This document shows positions 17,378 to 26,351 of a stretch of 64,000 nt of DNA, piece after piece (position 1 is the first letter of the stretch; every line of letters starts with the position of its first letter). The stretch lies in contig NZ_CP126256.1 of the NCBI RefSeq assembly GCF_003234265.2, forward strand, positions 2,418,001-2,482,000, read 5' to 3'. The stretch comes from Curtobacterium sp. MCSS17_015 (GTDB taxonomy: Bacteria > Actinomycetota > Actinomycetes > Actinomycetales > Microbacteriaceae). The translations under genes were made by a program, and so were the position numbers. Below the pieces are notes generated by a model, which did not search any database, was not told the origin of the DNA, and was given only the letters and a program-made list of their open reading frames with translations.

Positions 17378-18451
17378 TCAGAAGGCGTAGCGGATGTGGC
17401 AGGAGGGCAGGTTCTCGTCGACGAGCTGGCGGAATCGGTCGATGTGCCGCGCCTTCATCGCCGCGCGGTACCGGATGTTGACCGCGCCGTTCTGGGAGAG
17501 CTTCTGCTCTTGCAGGTCCGGACGCCAGAGCAGGTCCTCCGCCTTCGGGTGCCAGCCGAGGTTCACCTCGTGCAACTGCTCGTTGTGGGTGAGGAAGATC
17601 ACCTCGGCCGCGAGCTGCGCCTTCGCAGCCGGGGAGAGCACGTCATCGACCTGCCGCAGCAGTGCGGCCCAGTCGGCCTCCCACGTCGGCGTCAGGATGA
17701 CGGGCGAGAAGTTCAGGTGGACCTCGTACCCGGCCTCGACGAAGTCGTTCACGGCCGCCAGTCGTTCGGCGATCGGTGACGTCCGGATGTCCGTCACCTT
17801 CGCGGTCTCGTGCGGCATCAGCGAGAACCGGATCCGCGTCCGTCCCATCGGATCCCAGTCGAGCAGATCGCGGTTGACGTACTTGGTGGCGAACGAGGCC
17901 TTCGCCGTCGGTGTCATCCGGAACAGGTCGCACAGGTCGCGCACGTTGTCACTGAGCATCGCGTCCACCGAGCAGTCGCTGTTCTCGCCGATGTCGTAGA
18001 CCCACGCATCGGGGTCGCACTGGTTCGGCTCGGTCTTCGGCCCCTGCTTCTGGATGTTGCGAGCGAGGTGCTTGGTGATCTGCTCGATGTTGGCGAAGAC
18101 GGTGACCGGGTTGCTGTAGCCCTTGCGTCGGGGGACGTAGCAGTACGCGCACGCCATCGCGCAGCCGTTCGCCGTGGACGGCGCGATGAAGTCCGCCGAG
18201 CGTCCGTTCGGCCTCGTGACGAGGGACTTCTTCACACCGAGGACGAGCGCCTCGGTCTTGATCCGCACCCAGCGGGAGACGTTGCGCTCGTCGCCGTGCA
18301 CCTCGGGGATCTGCCAGTGCGACGCGACGGGCACGATCTCGGCGTCCGGCCACTGCCCGACGATCTCCTGCCCACGCGGGAGTTCGAGCGCAGCATCCTC
18401 GGCGTAGATGCGCTTGACGTCGAGCAGGGGGCGCACGCGGGAGTCGGTCAT
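17378..18451 (-). CDS. Spore photoproduct lyase-like radical SAM protein
   Basis: This 357-aa protein carries the radical SAM cluster motif NGCAMACAYCYV: Cys97, Cys101 and Cys104, spaced CX3CX2C. Later blocks resemble SplB: NVRDLCDLF, FATKYVNRDLL, RIRFSLMPHETAKV, LNFSPVILTPTW and VIFLTHNEQLHEVNL. SplB repairs the spore thymine dimer in Firmicutes. Actinobacterial relatives occur without sporulation and have no settled role, so DNA photoproduct repair is inference. The start is ATG 18451, a single codon inside a GTG alternative. Neighbours give no pathway clue. Confidence 0.8.
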   Translation of the reverse strand: MTDSRVRPLLDVKRIYAEDAALELPRGQEIVGQWPDAEIVPVASHWQIPEVHGDERNVSRWVRIKTEALVLGVKKSLVTRPNGRSADFIAPSTANGCAMACAYCYVPRRKGYSNPVTVFANIEQITKHLARNIQKQGPKTEPNQCDPDAWVYDIGENSDCSVDAMLSDNVRDLCDLFRMTPTAKASFATKYVNRDLLDWDPMGRTRIRFSLMPHETAKVTDIRTSPIAERLAAVNDFVEAGYEVHLNFSPVILTPTWEADWAALLRQVDDVLSPAAKAQLAAEVIFLTHNEQLHEVNLGWHPKAEDLLWRPDLQEQKLSQNGAVNIRYRAAMKARHIDRFRQLVDENLPSCHIRYAF

Positions 18452-18513
18452 CACCCACCGTTCTACCGGTCACCACTGACACCTCTGGGGGTGGCCCGTG
18501 CAGACTCGACGGC

Positions 18514-18825
18514 ATGACCGCCGGTGTGGAGGACGACCACTTCTTCGTCGTGGACGGACGACGCTGGCGGCGGACCGACCCGGCGCTCCCCGAGGACCTC
18601 GCAGCACGCCTCCGGTCCCACCTCGGCCGCGGTCGCAACGCCGTGAAGCAGGCGAGACGAGCCGGCGACGAGGACGCCGTCGCGGCTGCTCGACACCGCA
18701 ACGGGCTCGCGAAGCACGGCCTCGGGGAACGCGGCCCGGAGTGGTGGACCCGCCCGGAGTCCGAGCGACTCGCCCAGGCCGAGCAGGCCCTCGCGGACCT
18801 CGACCGCCTCGACGAGGTCGGGTGA
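18514..18825 (+). CDS. Conserved hypothetical protein, 103 aa
   Basis: This is a small soluble, Arg- and Glu-rich, helical protein: HFFVVDGRRWRRTDPALPEDL, then RNAVKQARRAGDEDAVAAARHR and PEWWTRPESERLAQAEQAL. It starts at ATG 18514. Its stop overlaps the next ATG (TGATG), so it is translated with the following membrane protein. Such short proteins are common in Microbacteriaceae, but I do not know a function. Confidence 0.7.
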   Translation: MTAGVEDDHFFVVDGRRWRRTDPALPEDLAARLRSHLGRGRNAVKQARRAGDEDAVAAARHRNGLAKHGLGERGPEWWTRPESERLAQAEQALADLDRLDEVG

Positions 18826-19283
18826 TGGCCGACCAGGTCATCCGGGCGCCGCGATGGGAACGAACCGCGAACGCCGCAGCGGTTGGCCCGCTGCAGATCG
18901 TGGTCGGCATGGTCCTCATCGGGGTGGCCTTCGTCCCGGAGGCATCGGCGCGGGCGTTCGTCGTGGTCCTCGGGACGCTGTTCGTCGGACTCGGTCTGTG
19001 GATGACCGTCCGCGCCCACCGCGTCGCGGTCCGCCTCGAGGACCAGGTGCTCCGGTACGACGGGTACGTCATGAGCTGGTCCGTGCCTCGATCGCAGATC
19101 ACGACCGTCCTCGACGACGGCTTCGTCGAGTGGGTGGACGACGACGGGCGGCAGCACCGACGGCAGATCTGGCTCCTGACGAAGGCATGGGAGGACGACG
19201 GCACGAAGTTCGCCCCGTACTGGATCTGGCGCCGCGAAGGGCTCCTGCGCGTCCGCGGATGGGCAGGCGCGCGCGCGTTCTGA
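18825..19283 (+). CDS. Membrane protein with two N-terminal spans, PH-like tail
   Basis: This 152-aa protein starts at ATG 18825, overlapping the previous stop. Two hydrophobic spans (IVVGMVLIGVAFV and FVVVLGTLFVGLGLWM) lie near residues 25-68. A soluble domain of beta strands follows (VAVRLEDQVLRYDGYV, RQIWLLTKAWED, EGLLRVRGW), reminiscent of small bacterial PH-like domains. The likely role is at the membrane, but the function is unknown. Confidence 0.65.
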   Translation: MADQVIRAPRWERTANAAAVGPLQIVVGMVLIGVAFVPEASARAFVVVLGTLFVGLGLWMTVRAHRVAVRLEDQVLRYDGYVMSWSVPRSQITTVLDDGFVEWVDDDGRQHRRQIWLLTKAWEDDGTKFAPYWIWRREGLLRVRGWAGARAF

Positions 19284-19422
19284 CGGCTGAACGGTCCTCG
19301 AAGCCGCCGTCAGCCGAACGGCTGACGACACGTCGCGTTTCCCCACCTTCCGGATGAGGTGCGAGAGATCCTCGCAGCCGTAAGCTCGTCGCGGCGAGGA
19401 CGCCGAGAACGAGGGGGGAACC

Positions 19423-19728
19423 ATGAACGAGATCGTCACGCACACGGGGGCGCTGGTGGGGCTGCGCACCGGGACGACCACCACCGAGGGGCCGACGGGC
19501 ACGCGGGTCGGGGTGCTGCTGGAGCTGTGCTCCGAGGACAGCGCCGGGGTCCGCCGCCCGTGGGAACTGCTGGTCACGCCGGCCCAGGCGGCCGCGCTCG
19601 TCGACGCCGAGCGGACCGAGCCCGGCGTGCTCGTCCGGTTCGCCGGGGAGCGTCTGGGTGAGCGCGGAGGGGTGCCTCTCGTGCGCGTCGGCCGGATCGC
19701 GGTGCTCGTGCCCGAACCGACCTGCTGA
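19423..19728 (+). CDS. Hypothetical protein, 101 aa
   Basis: This protein starts at ATG 19423 after a GAGGGGGGAA ribosome site. It is small, soluble and beta-rich (GVLLELCSEDSAG, PWELLVTPAQAAALVDAE, LVRVGRIAVLVPE). No motif is recognised. It stands alone and is followed by a strong hairpin at 19740-19778. Confidence 0.6.
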   Translation: MNEIVTHTGALVGLRTGTTTTEGPTGTRVGVLLELCSEDSAGVRRPWELLVTPAQAAALVDAERTEPGVLVRFAGERLGERGGVPLVRVGRIAVLVPEPTC

Positions 19729-19739
19729 CCGCACGACCA

Positions 19740-19778
19740 CGACGAACGGCCCCGGGCATCCCCCGGGGCCGTTCGTCG
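19740..19778. terminator. Perfect 17-bp bidirectional hairpin
   Basis: CGACGAACGGCCCCGGG (19740-19756) pairs exactly with 19762-19778 around a 5-nt loop, between the 101-aa gene and the convergent GH35 gene ending at 19794. No U tract. Confidence 0.75.
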
Positions 19779-19793
19779 TCGTGGAGCCCGCCG

Positions 19794-21623
19794 TCAGGCT
19801 TCGGTGTGTCCGAGCTCGGGCTCGACGCACATGCAGACCGTGCGGGATGCCGACGCGTGCACCTCGAAGACGACGACCTCGTTGCGCCCGGGTCGGAGCA
19901 CCGGACCGGGGACGGCCAACGTGCCCTGGGGCCCGCGCGACCAGTACCGGCCGAGGCAGAACCCGTTGACCCAGGCCACGCCCTTGCGGAAGCCGTCGAG
20001 CGCCAGGTAGCGGTCGAGGTCCGCCGCGCGCTCGGAGAGGTCGAACGTCCCCACGGCGAACGCGGGTCCGGCGACGGTCTCTCCCATCGCCGACGGTGCC
20101 GTGCGGAGCACCTCGAGCGCAGCCTCCGGCACCGAATCGAGGGCGAGCGGCGAGACCGTCCACCGCGAGAGCACGACGTCGTCGACACGCACGGCACCGA
20201 TGAGCCCCTTCGGCTCGCCGATCCGGGGCCCGTAGTCGACGCGGCCCTGGTCCTCGACGAGCAGCTCCAGGAGGCCCGTGGCCGGCGGCAGGGCGATCGC
20301 GCGGTCGTGGTGCTCCCGCTCCAGGCCCCCGACCGGACGCCCGTCGAGGCTGACGACCACGCGGTCACGGACCTCCTCGGCGACGGTGAGGACGCCGCCC
20401 TCCGGCAGGTCGACCTCGGTCCGGTACAGGACGAACCCGGAGGCGGCGCCGAGCTCGTCGAACGTCGGCGGCGTCTCGTGCATGCTCCAGGACGTGATCG
20501 TCGGCAGGAGGCCGGCGAGCGGCACGACGCGGTCGAGGCGGACGGCCACGTCAGCGGCGGGGCTGCGTCGGGCCTCCCGTCCGTCGTCGTGCGTCGCGAG
20601 CCGACCGGACCCGCCTGGCTGCATCGTCGGCGGCAGCTCCGGGACGGGCGCGTAGCGCGCGATGACCTGACGGAAGGCGTGGAACTTGTCGGTCGGACGG
20701 CCGGCCTCGTCGAGCGGGGCGTCGTAATCGTAGGACGTCGCGATGGGACGGTAGACGCCCTTGTCGTTCGCACCGTTGGTGAAGCCGAAGTTGGTCCCGC
20801 CGTGGAACATGTAGATGTTCACGGATCCCCCGGCGGCGAGCAGGACGTCGAGGTCCTCGGCGCTGGCCGTGGCCGGCGTGGTGTGGTGGTGCTCGCCCCA
20901 GCTGTCGAACCACCCGTCCCAGAACTCGGAGCACATGAGCGGTCCGGTCGGCTGTGCCCGGCGGAGGCGCGCCAGCCGCTCGGCGGACCGGGACCCGAAC
21001 GACCCGGTCTTGTGCAACGACGGCAGCGACCCGTCCTCGAGCATGGAGTCCATCGGCTGGTCGACGCTCGTGAACGGCACGGTGAGCCCGATGTCCCGGT
21101 GCATGCGCTCGAGCTTCTCGAGGTACACGGGGTCGGAGCCGTACGCGCCGTACTCGTTCTCCACCTGCACGAGCACGATCGGCCCGCCCGCGTCGATCTG
21201 CCGGGGCACGAGGATCGGGGCCAGGGCGTCGAGGTAGCGACCGACGGCGGCGAGGAACTGCGGCTCGTCGCGGCGGATCCCGACGGTGCCGTCGGTGAAC
21301 AGCCAGAACGGCAGCCCACCGTTCGTCCACTCGGCGCAGATGTACGGGCCAGGGCGGACGATCGCGTGCATGCCCTCGGCGGCCACGAGGTCGAGGAACC
21401 GGCCGAGGTCGAGGCCGCCACTGAAGTCGAACGAGCCCGGCGTGGCCTCGTGCGCGTTCCACGCGACGTAGGTCTCGACGGTGTTGAGGCCCATGAGCTT
21501 GGCCTTGCGGATGCGGTCCGCCCACAGGTCGGGGTGGACGCGGAAGTAGTGGATCGCGCCGGAGAGCACGCGGTGCGGCTGCCCGTCGAGCAGGAAGTCG
21601 GTGTCGCCGATGGCGAAGCGCAT
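19794..21623 (-). CDS. GH35 beta-galactosidase
   Basis: This 609-aa glycosidase begins MRFAIGDTDFLLDGQPHRVLSG and has no signal peptide, so it is probably cytoplasmic. GH35 hallmarks are SGAIHYFRVHPDLW, GPYICAEWTNGG, VQVENEYGAYG (acid/base Glu in NEYG, about 157) and LMCSEFWDGWF (nucleophile Glu233). C-terminal jelly-roll domains follow (GVAWVNGFCLGRYW). The start is ATG 21623 behind AAAGG. It is the last gene of a set transcribed as permease 1, permease 2, binding protein, GH35. It should cleave terminal beta-galactosyl residues from imported galactosides. Confidence 0.93.
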   Translation of the reverse strand: MRFAIGDTDFLLDGQPHRVLSGAIHYFRVHPDLWADRIRKAKLMGLNTVETYVAWNAHEATPGSFDFSGGLDLGRFLDLVAAEGMHAIVRPGPYICAEWTNGGLPFWLFTDGTVGIRRDEPQFLAAVGRYLDALAPILVPRQIDAGGPIVLVQVENEYGAYGSDPVYLEKLERMHRDIGLTVPFTSVDQPMDSMLEDGSLPSLHKTGSFGSRSAERLARLRRAQPTGPLMCSEFWDGWFDSWGEHHHTTPATASAEDLDVLLAAGGSVNIYMFHGGTNFGFTNGANDKGVYRPIATSYDYDAPLDEAGRPTDKFHAFRQVIARYAPVPELPPTMQPGGSGRLATHDDGREARRSPAADVAVRLDRVVPLAGLLPTITSWSMHETPPTFDELGAASGFVLYRTEVDLPEGGVLTVAEEVRDRVVVSLDGRPVGGLEREHHDRAIALPPATGLLELLVEDQGRVDYGPRIGEPKGLIGAVRVDDVVLSRWTVSPLALDSVPEAALEVLRTAPSAMGETVAGPAFAVGTFDLSERAADLDRYLALDGFRKGVAWVNGFCLGRYWSRGPQGTLAVPGPVLRPGRNEVVVFEVHASASRTVCMCVEPELGHTEA

Positions 21624-21701
21624 CTCGCGCCTTTCTGGGAGGGGACGGCAGGGGGACGCGGCCGTGCGGGATGCCCGCACGGCCGCGTCGGAGGGGTGCT
21701 G

Positions 21702-23036
21702 CTACTTGGTGGAGACCGTGAAGCCCTGGTCCTTGCCGTACTTCACGAGCGCGTCCTGCCAGGCCTCGAGCCCGGATTCGAGCGACGTGCCCTTCTCGTA
21801 CGACTGTCCGACGGTGTCGGCGTAGACGCTGTTGGCGTACACCTGGTACGGCAGGTAGGTGAAGTCGTTGTCCGAGGACTTCGACGCGTCGACGAGCACC
21901 TTGTTGATCTGCTGCCCGCCGAAGTACTCGGGCTTCTCCTCGAGGAACGCCGAGGACTCCAGGTCGGCGGTGGTCGACGGGAACCCGCCCGACTCCATGA
22001 AGACCTTCGTGGACTCCTCCGACGAGTTCAGCCACTTGAGGAAGCCCGCGGCCAGGGCCGGGTTCTTCGACTGCTCCATGACGACCTCGGCGCTGCCGCC
22101 GTTGTTCGCGGTGGTCGCGGTGCCGCTGTCGTAGGTCGGCATCGGGGCGACGCGCCAGTCGCCTGCGGCCTCGGCGACGCTCGCCTCGAGGTTGCCGGGC
22201 ATCCACGCGCCGGTGATCATCGTCGCGATCTGGCCGTTGCCGAGCTGCTTGTACCAGTCATCGGTCCAGCCGACGGTCTTGGCCAGGAGCCCCTGCTCGA
22301 CGAGCTGGTCCCAGGTCTCGGTCCACTTCTTCGTGCCCTCGTCCTGCAGGTTGATCGTCACCTCCTCGCCGTCGGTGGTGAACGGGGTGCCGCCGGCCTG
22401 GGCGATCATGCTCGTCGTGAAGCCCGCGTCGCCGGAGTCGGCGGCCAGGTACTTCTCGGGGTCGGCTTCGTGCAGCTTCTTCGCAGCCGCGACGTACTCG
22501 TCCCAGGTCTTCGGCACCTCGATGCCGTACTCGTCGAACACGGTCTTGTTGTAGAACATCGCCATGGGGCCGGAGTCCTGGGGCAGGCCGTAGACCTCGC
22601 CGTCCATCGACACGGAGTTCCAGGTGCTCGCGGCGAACTTGTCCTCCAGGTCACCGAACCCGTAGTCGGACAGGTTGAGGAGCGACTCGGACAGGGCGAA
22701 CTGCGGCAGGGCGTAGTACTCGACCTGGGCGACGTCCGGCGCGCCCGAGCCGGCCTTCACGGTGTTCTGCAGCTTGGTGTACTGGTCGGCGCCGGTGCCG
22801 GCGTTGACGAGCTTGACCTTCACCTTCGGGTAGGCCTTCTCGAACGCGGCGACCTGGTCCTTCGCGGACGGCGTCCACGACCAGTAGGTCAGGGTGCCAC
22901 CCTCGTCGAGGGCCTTGTCGATGTCCGAGGCGGAGCCGCCGGAGCCGGAGCCGCCGGACGCACAGGCGGCGAGGGCCATGGCGGCGGTGACGCCGATGGC
23001 GAGGGCGCTGAGCCCGCGCCGGAGACGCTTCTGCAT
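21702..23036 (-). CDS. Sugar ABC transporter substrate-binding lipoprotein
   Basis: This 444-aa family 1 solute-binding protein starts at ATG 23036. Its signal peptide with lipobox MALAAC puts the lipidated Cys at about 24, followed by a Gly/Ser-rich linker. Typical blocks are GTLTYWSWTPSAKDQVAAFEKAYP, GLPQDSGPMAMFYNKTVFDEYGI and KNPALAAGFLKWLN. The neighbouring GH35 enzyme and LacI regulator suggest a galactoside or galacto-oligosaccharide ligand. Its gene follows two permease genes; no ATPase is encoded here, so a shared MsiK-type ATPase elsewhere is likely. Confidence 0.88.
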   Translation of the reverse strand: MQKRLRRGLSALAIGVTAAMALAACASGGSGSGGSASDIDKALDEGGTLTYWSWTPSAKDQVAAFEKAYPKVKVKLVNAGTGADQYTKLQNTVKAGSGAPDVAQVEYYALPQFALSESLLNLSDYGFGDLEDKFAASTWNSVSMDGEVYGLPQDSGPMAMFYNKTVFDEYGIEVPKTWDEYVAAAKKLHEADPEKYLAADSGDAGFTTSMIAQAGGTPFTTDGEEVTINLQDEGTKKWTETWDQLVEQGLLAKTVGWTDDWYKQLGNGQIATMITGAWMPGNLEASVAEAAGDWRVAPMPTYDSGTATTANNGGSAEVVMEQSKNPALAAGFLKWLNSSEESTKVFMESGGFPSTTADLESSAFLEEKPEYFGGQQINKVLVDASKSSDNDFTYLPYQVYANSVYADTVGQSYEKGTSLESGLEAWQDALVKYGKDQGFTVSTK

Positions 23037-23182
23037 GGTGGTGCCTTTCACTTCGTCGTGGAGAAGGTGTTTCCCCGTGTGAGGAGGGACTGCTCGGTGC
23101 TGGTCGGTGCGGTCCGTTGCGGGGCCGCGCCGTGCCTCCCGGCCGGGGGTCCGGTGCTGCTGCCCGGGGCCGGAGGGCGGGA

Positions 23183-24154
23183 TCAGGCCTTGACGGACCC
23201 GGCCGCGAGGCCGGACTGCCAGAAGCGCTGGAGGAAGAGGAACGCGACCACGATCGGGATGATCGTGAGGAGCGAGCCGGTGACGACGAGGTTGTAGATC
23301 GGCTGCGCACCGGAGCCGGTGGCCTGCGCGTTCCACTGGTTGAGGCCGACGGTCAGCGGGTACCACTTCGGGTCGCTCAGCATGATGAGCGGCAGGAAGT
23401 AGTTGTTCCAGGTGGCGACGACCGCGAACAGCAGGACCGTGACGACGCCGGGGGCCAGGAGCTTCAGTGCGATGGTGAAGAAGATCCGGAACTCGCCGGC
23501 GCCGTCCATGCGGGCGGCCTCGATGAGCTCGGTCGGGATCGCCTCGACCGCGTAGGTCCAGATGAGGTACATGCCGAACGGACTGATGAGCGACGGCAGG
23601 ATGATCGCCCACGGGGTGTTCGTCAGGCCGACCTGCGAGAAGAGCAGGAACGTCGGGACCGCCAGGGCGGTGCCCGGGACGGCGATCGCGCCGAGGACGA
23701 CGGCGAACACCGCGCGGCGCCCGGGGAACTGGAACTTCGCCATGCCGTACCCGGCGACGGTCGCGAGCAGCGTCGCGCCACCGGCCCCGACGACCACGTA
23801 GAGCAGCGTGTTGCCGAGCCACTGGACGAAGATGCCGTCGTTGTAGGTGAGCGTGTCGACGATGTTCTGCCATAGGTGGAAGTCGCCGCCGAACCAGAGG
23901 CCGAAGGTGGACAGCAGGGACGCCTGTGTCTTCGTGCTGTTCACCAGCAGGTAGAAGAGCGGTGCGAACGAGTAGACGACGAAGACGACCATGACCGCCG
24001 TCAGCAGGCCGGAACGCTTCGGCTTGCGTCCGTCGACGTGCTGCTCGGCCTTCCGGGAGGCACGGGTCGACCGGGTGCGCGGCTCACGCTGCGTCGTGGT
24101 CGCCTCGGTGACCGTGGCCGCGGCGGGTCCGGTGGGGTGCTGGATGGTGCTCAT
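23183..24154 (-). CDS. Carbohydrate ABC transporter permease (MalG type)
   Basis: This 323-aa membrane protein has a hydrophilic N-terminal 45 residues and about six spans. The EAA loop is IEAARMDGAGEFRIFFTIALKLL (about 220). Start ATG 24154 overlaps the stop of the upstream permease by 4 nt. The binding-protein gene comes 146 nt later. It forms the heterodimeric channel with the protein encoded at 24151-25101. Confidence 0.9.
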   Translation of the reverse strand: MSTIQHPTGPAAATVTEATTTQREPRTRSTRASRKAEQHVDGRKPKRSGLLTAVMVVFVVYSFAPLFYLLVNSTKTQASLLSTFGLWFGGDFHLWQNIVDTLTYNDGIFVQWLGNTLLYVVVGAGGATLLATVAGYGMAKFQFPGRRAVFAVVLGAIAVPGTALAVPTFLLFSQVGLTNTPWAIILPSLISPFGMYLIWTYAVEAIPTELIEAARMDGAGEFRIFFTIALKLLAPGVVTVLLFAVVATWNNYFLPLIMLSDPKWYPLTVGLNQWNAQATGSGAQPIYNLVVTGSLLTIIPIVVAFLFLQRFWQSGLAAGSVKA

Positions 24155-25101
24155 CGGTTCTCCTCGCGTGTGCCGCGGACCTGGACGACGTAGGCGATCA
24201 CCGCGGTGATGACGCCCATCACGATCGCGACGGTGGCGGAGTAGTTGAACTGCTGGCCGCTGAAGGACAGCGAGTAGGCGTACATGTTCGGGGTGAAGGC
24301 GCTGCCGATGACGTTCGGGGCCAGGGTCTTGAGCAGGTTCGGCTCGTTGAAGAGCTGGAAGCTGCCGATGATCGAGAAGATCGTGGCGATGACCATCGGA
24401 CCGCGGAGGGCCGGGAGCTTGATCGAGAAGACGGTGCGCATCGGGCCGGCGCCGTCGAGCTCGGCCGCCTCGTACAGCTCCCCGGGCACGGTGCGGAGGG
24501 CGGCGTAGAAGATCAGCATGTTGTAGCCGAGGAACTCCCACGTGACGACGTTGCCGATCGAGGTGAGGACCCAGCTCGGGCTGAAGGGCTGCAGCAGGTC
24601 GATCCCGAGCGCGTCGTTCGCCGCACCGGTGAGACCGAACTGGTTGCCGTAGATGAAGCCCCAGATGAGTGCTGCGACGACGCCGGGGACCGCGTACGGC
24701 AGGAACACCGCGATGCGGAAGAAGGACGTGCCCCACAGGCGGGCGCTGTCGAGGGCCAGGGCGGCGACGAGGGCGAGACCGAGCATGATCGGCACCTGCA
24801 CGACCAGGAAGACCGCGACCCGACCGAACCCGGACCAGAACTTGGCGTCCTGGACGAGCTGGACGTAGTTGGCGAACCAGACGAACTGGTTGCCACCGAT
24901 GAGCTGGTCGCGGAACAGGCTGAGCCACAGGGCGTAGCCGATCGGGACGATGAGCATGAGGACGAGGACGGCGACGAACGGGCCGACGAAGAGCCAGCCG
25001 GTCATGCGGCCGCGAGGCTTCGCACGGCGACGCGGTGCGGGCGTCGTACCCTCGCCGCGTCGCGGCGCGGCCTCGGGGCTCCGCGCGGTGAGCGTGCTCA
25101 T
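24151..25101 (-). CDS. Carbohydrate ABC transporter permease (MalF type)
   Basis: This 316-aa permease starts at ATG 25101. A basic, Pro/Arg-rich N-terminus (about 30 aa) precedes the first span GWLFVGPFVAVLVLMLIVPIG. About six spans follow, with the EAA loop LYEAAELDGAGPMRTVFSIKLPAL near 215. It is the first gene of the galactoside operon, divergent from the LacI gene at 25305. The shared 203-bp region holds the LacI-type palindromes. Confidence 0.9.
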   Translation of the reverse strand: MSTLTARSPEAAPRRGEGTTPAPRRRAKPRGRMTGWLFVGPFVAVLVLMLIVPIGYALWLSLFRDQLIGGNQFVWFANYVQLVQDAKFWSGFGRVAVFLVVQVPIMLGLALVAALALDSARLWGTSFFRIAVFLPYAVPGVVAALIWGFIYGNQFGLTGAANDALGIDLLQPFSPSWVLTSIGNVVTWEFLGYNMLIFYAALRTVPGELYEAAELDGAGPMRTVFSIKLPALRGPMVIATIFSIIGSFQLFNEPNLLKTLAPNVIGSAFTPNMYAYSLSFSGQQFNYSATVAIVMGVITAVIAYVVQVRGTREENR

Positions 25102-25187
25102 GTGACTCCTTCGTCGTGTCCTGCGGGACGTCGACGCGGCCTCGGTCGTCGTGCGCCAGCACTGCTGCGTGCTGTCTGCGGACGACC

Positions 25188-25239
25188 GATGTTGACGTCA
25201 ACATCGAACGAGGCGACCGTACCATGGCAACGTCAACAT
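25188..25239. promoter_or_regulatory. LacI-type operator pair between divergent galactoside genes
   Basis: A perfect 18-bp palindrome GATGTTGACGTCAACATC lies at 25188-25205. A weaker copy, ATGGCAACGTCAACAT, lies at 25224-25239. Their centres are 35 bp apart. They sit between the permease gene (minus) and the LacI gene (plus), so the regulator at 25305 probably controls both directions. The sequence differs from the GTGAGCGCTCAC operators. Confidence 0.75.
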
Positions 25240-25304
25240 GCGCTAGCGTTCGCAGGAGTGGTCGCGCTCCGACGCCGACCCGGCCATCCGCACGAAGGGG
25301 GCGC

Positions 25305-26351
25305 GTGACCATCTCGACCACCACCACCGACCCCGCGCCGACCCCTCGCCGCGCGCCGTCGCTCTCCGCCGTGGCCGAGGTCGCCGGCGTCTCCATGCAG
25401 ACCGTCTCCCGGGTGGCCCGGGGCTTCGACAACGTCAGCCCCGAGACCCGGTCCCGCGTCCAGCAGGCGATGGCCGAACTCGGGTACCGCCCGAACCGTG
25501 CCGCTCGCGCGCTGCGCTCCGGGCGCTTCCGGACCATCGGCGTGATCATGTTCACCCTGGCGTCCTTCGGCAACATGCGCACGCTCGAGGCCATCGCCGA
25601 CGCCGCGGGAGCCGCCGACTTCACGATCACGCTGCTGCCCATGGCCTCACGGACCGAGGAGGGCGTCCGGAGCGCCTTCTCCCGCCTGCACGAACAGGCC
25701 GTCGACGGCGTCGTCATCATCATCGAGTCGCACGTCATCGACACCGCCGAGGTCGCCCTGCCCGACGGCGTCCCCATGGTCGTGATCGACTCGACCGGCA
25801 CCACCGAGCACCCGGCGATCGACACCGACCAGGCCGACGGCGCCCGGCTCGCAACGCAGCACCTGCTCGACCTCGGCCACGACACCGTCTGGCACGTCTC
25901 CGGTCCGGCGTCGTCGTACTCGGCGGCGCGACGGCAGGCAGCGTGGGCGGCGACGCTGACGGCGGCGGGACGCACCGTGCCCCCGGTGTTCGAGGGCGAC
26001 TGGAACACATCGTCCGGGTACCGCGCCGGTCTGTCGATCGCGGCACGGCCCGACATCACGGCGGTGTTCGCGGCGAACGACCAGACCGCGCTCGGAGTGC
26101 TCCGCGCCTGTCACGAGCTCGGCCGGGCGGTCCCGTCGACCCTGAGCGTGGTGGGCTTCGACGACTCCCCCGAGTCCGACTCGTTCTGGCCGCCGCTGAC
26201 CACCGTGCACCAGTCGTTCGACGAGGTCGGACGACGCGCGGTCGCCACGCTGCTCACCCAGATCGAGGGCGGGGCGGCCACCGCGGCGACCGACCTGGTG
26301 CCGGTGCGGCTCGTCGAGCGCGCGAGCACGGCGGCGCCGCCCGCGCGCTGA
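25305..26351 (+). CDS. LacI-family regulator of the galactoside cluster
   Basis: This 348-aa repressor starts at GTG 25305. The HTH SLSAVAEVAGVSMQTVSRVARG (about 22-43) and hinge GYRPNRAARALRSGRFRTIGV are followed by the sugar-binding core, which includes GDWNTSSGYRAGLSI, VFAANDQTALGVL and VVGFDDSPESDSFWPPLTTV. It is divergent from the permease-permease-SBP-GH35 set and most likely represses it through the palindrome at 25188-25205. The effector is probably a galactoside, inferred from context only. Confidence 0.88.
   Translation: MTISTTTTDPAPTPRRAPSLSAVAEVAGVSMQTVSRVARGFDNVSPETRSRVQQAMAELGYRPNRAARALRSGRFRTIGVIMFTLASFGNMRTLEAIADAAGAADFTITLLPMASRTEEGVRSAFSRLHEQAVDGVVIIIESHVIDTAEVALPDGVPMVVIDSTGTTEHPAIDTDQADGARLATQHLLDLGHDTVWHVSGPASSYSAARRQAAWAATLTAAGRTVPPVFEGDWNTSSGYRAGLSIAARPDITAVFAANDQTALGVLRACHELGRAVPSTLSVVGFDDSPESDSFWPPLTTVHQSFDEVGRRAVATLLTQIEGGAATAATDLVPVRLVERASTAAPPAR

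Noticed and set aside
19806..23297. A 1,163-codon open frame opposite the GH35 and binding-protein genes
   Set aside because: It is antisense to two well-supported genes, has low-complexity Arg/Gly/Val composition and no domain. Such frames arise from high GC at third positions.
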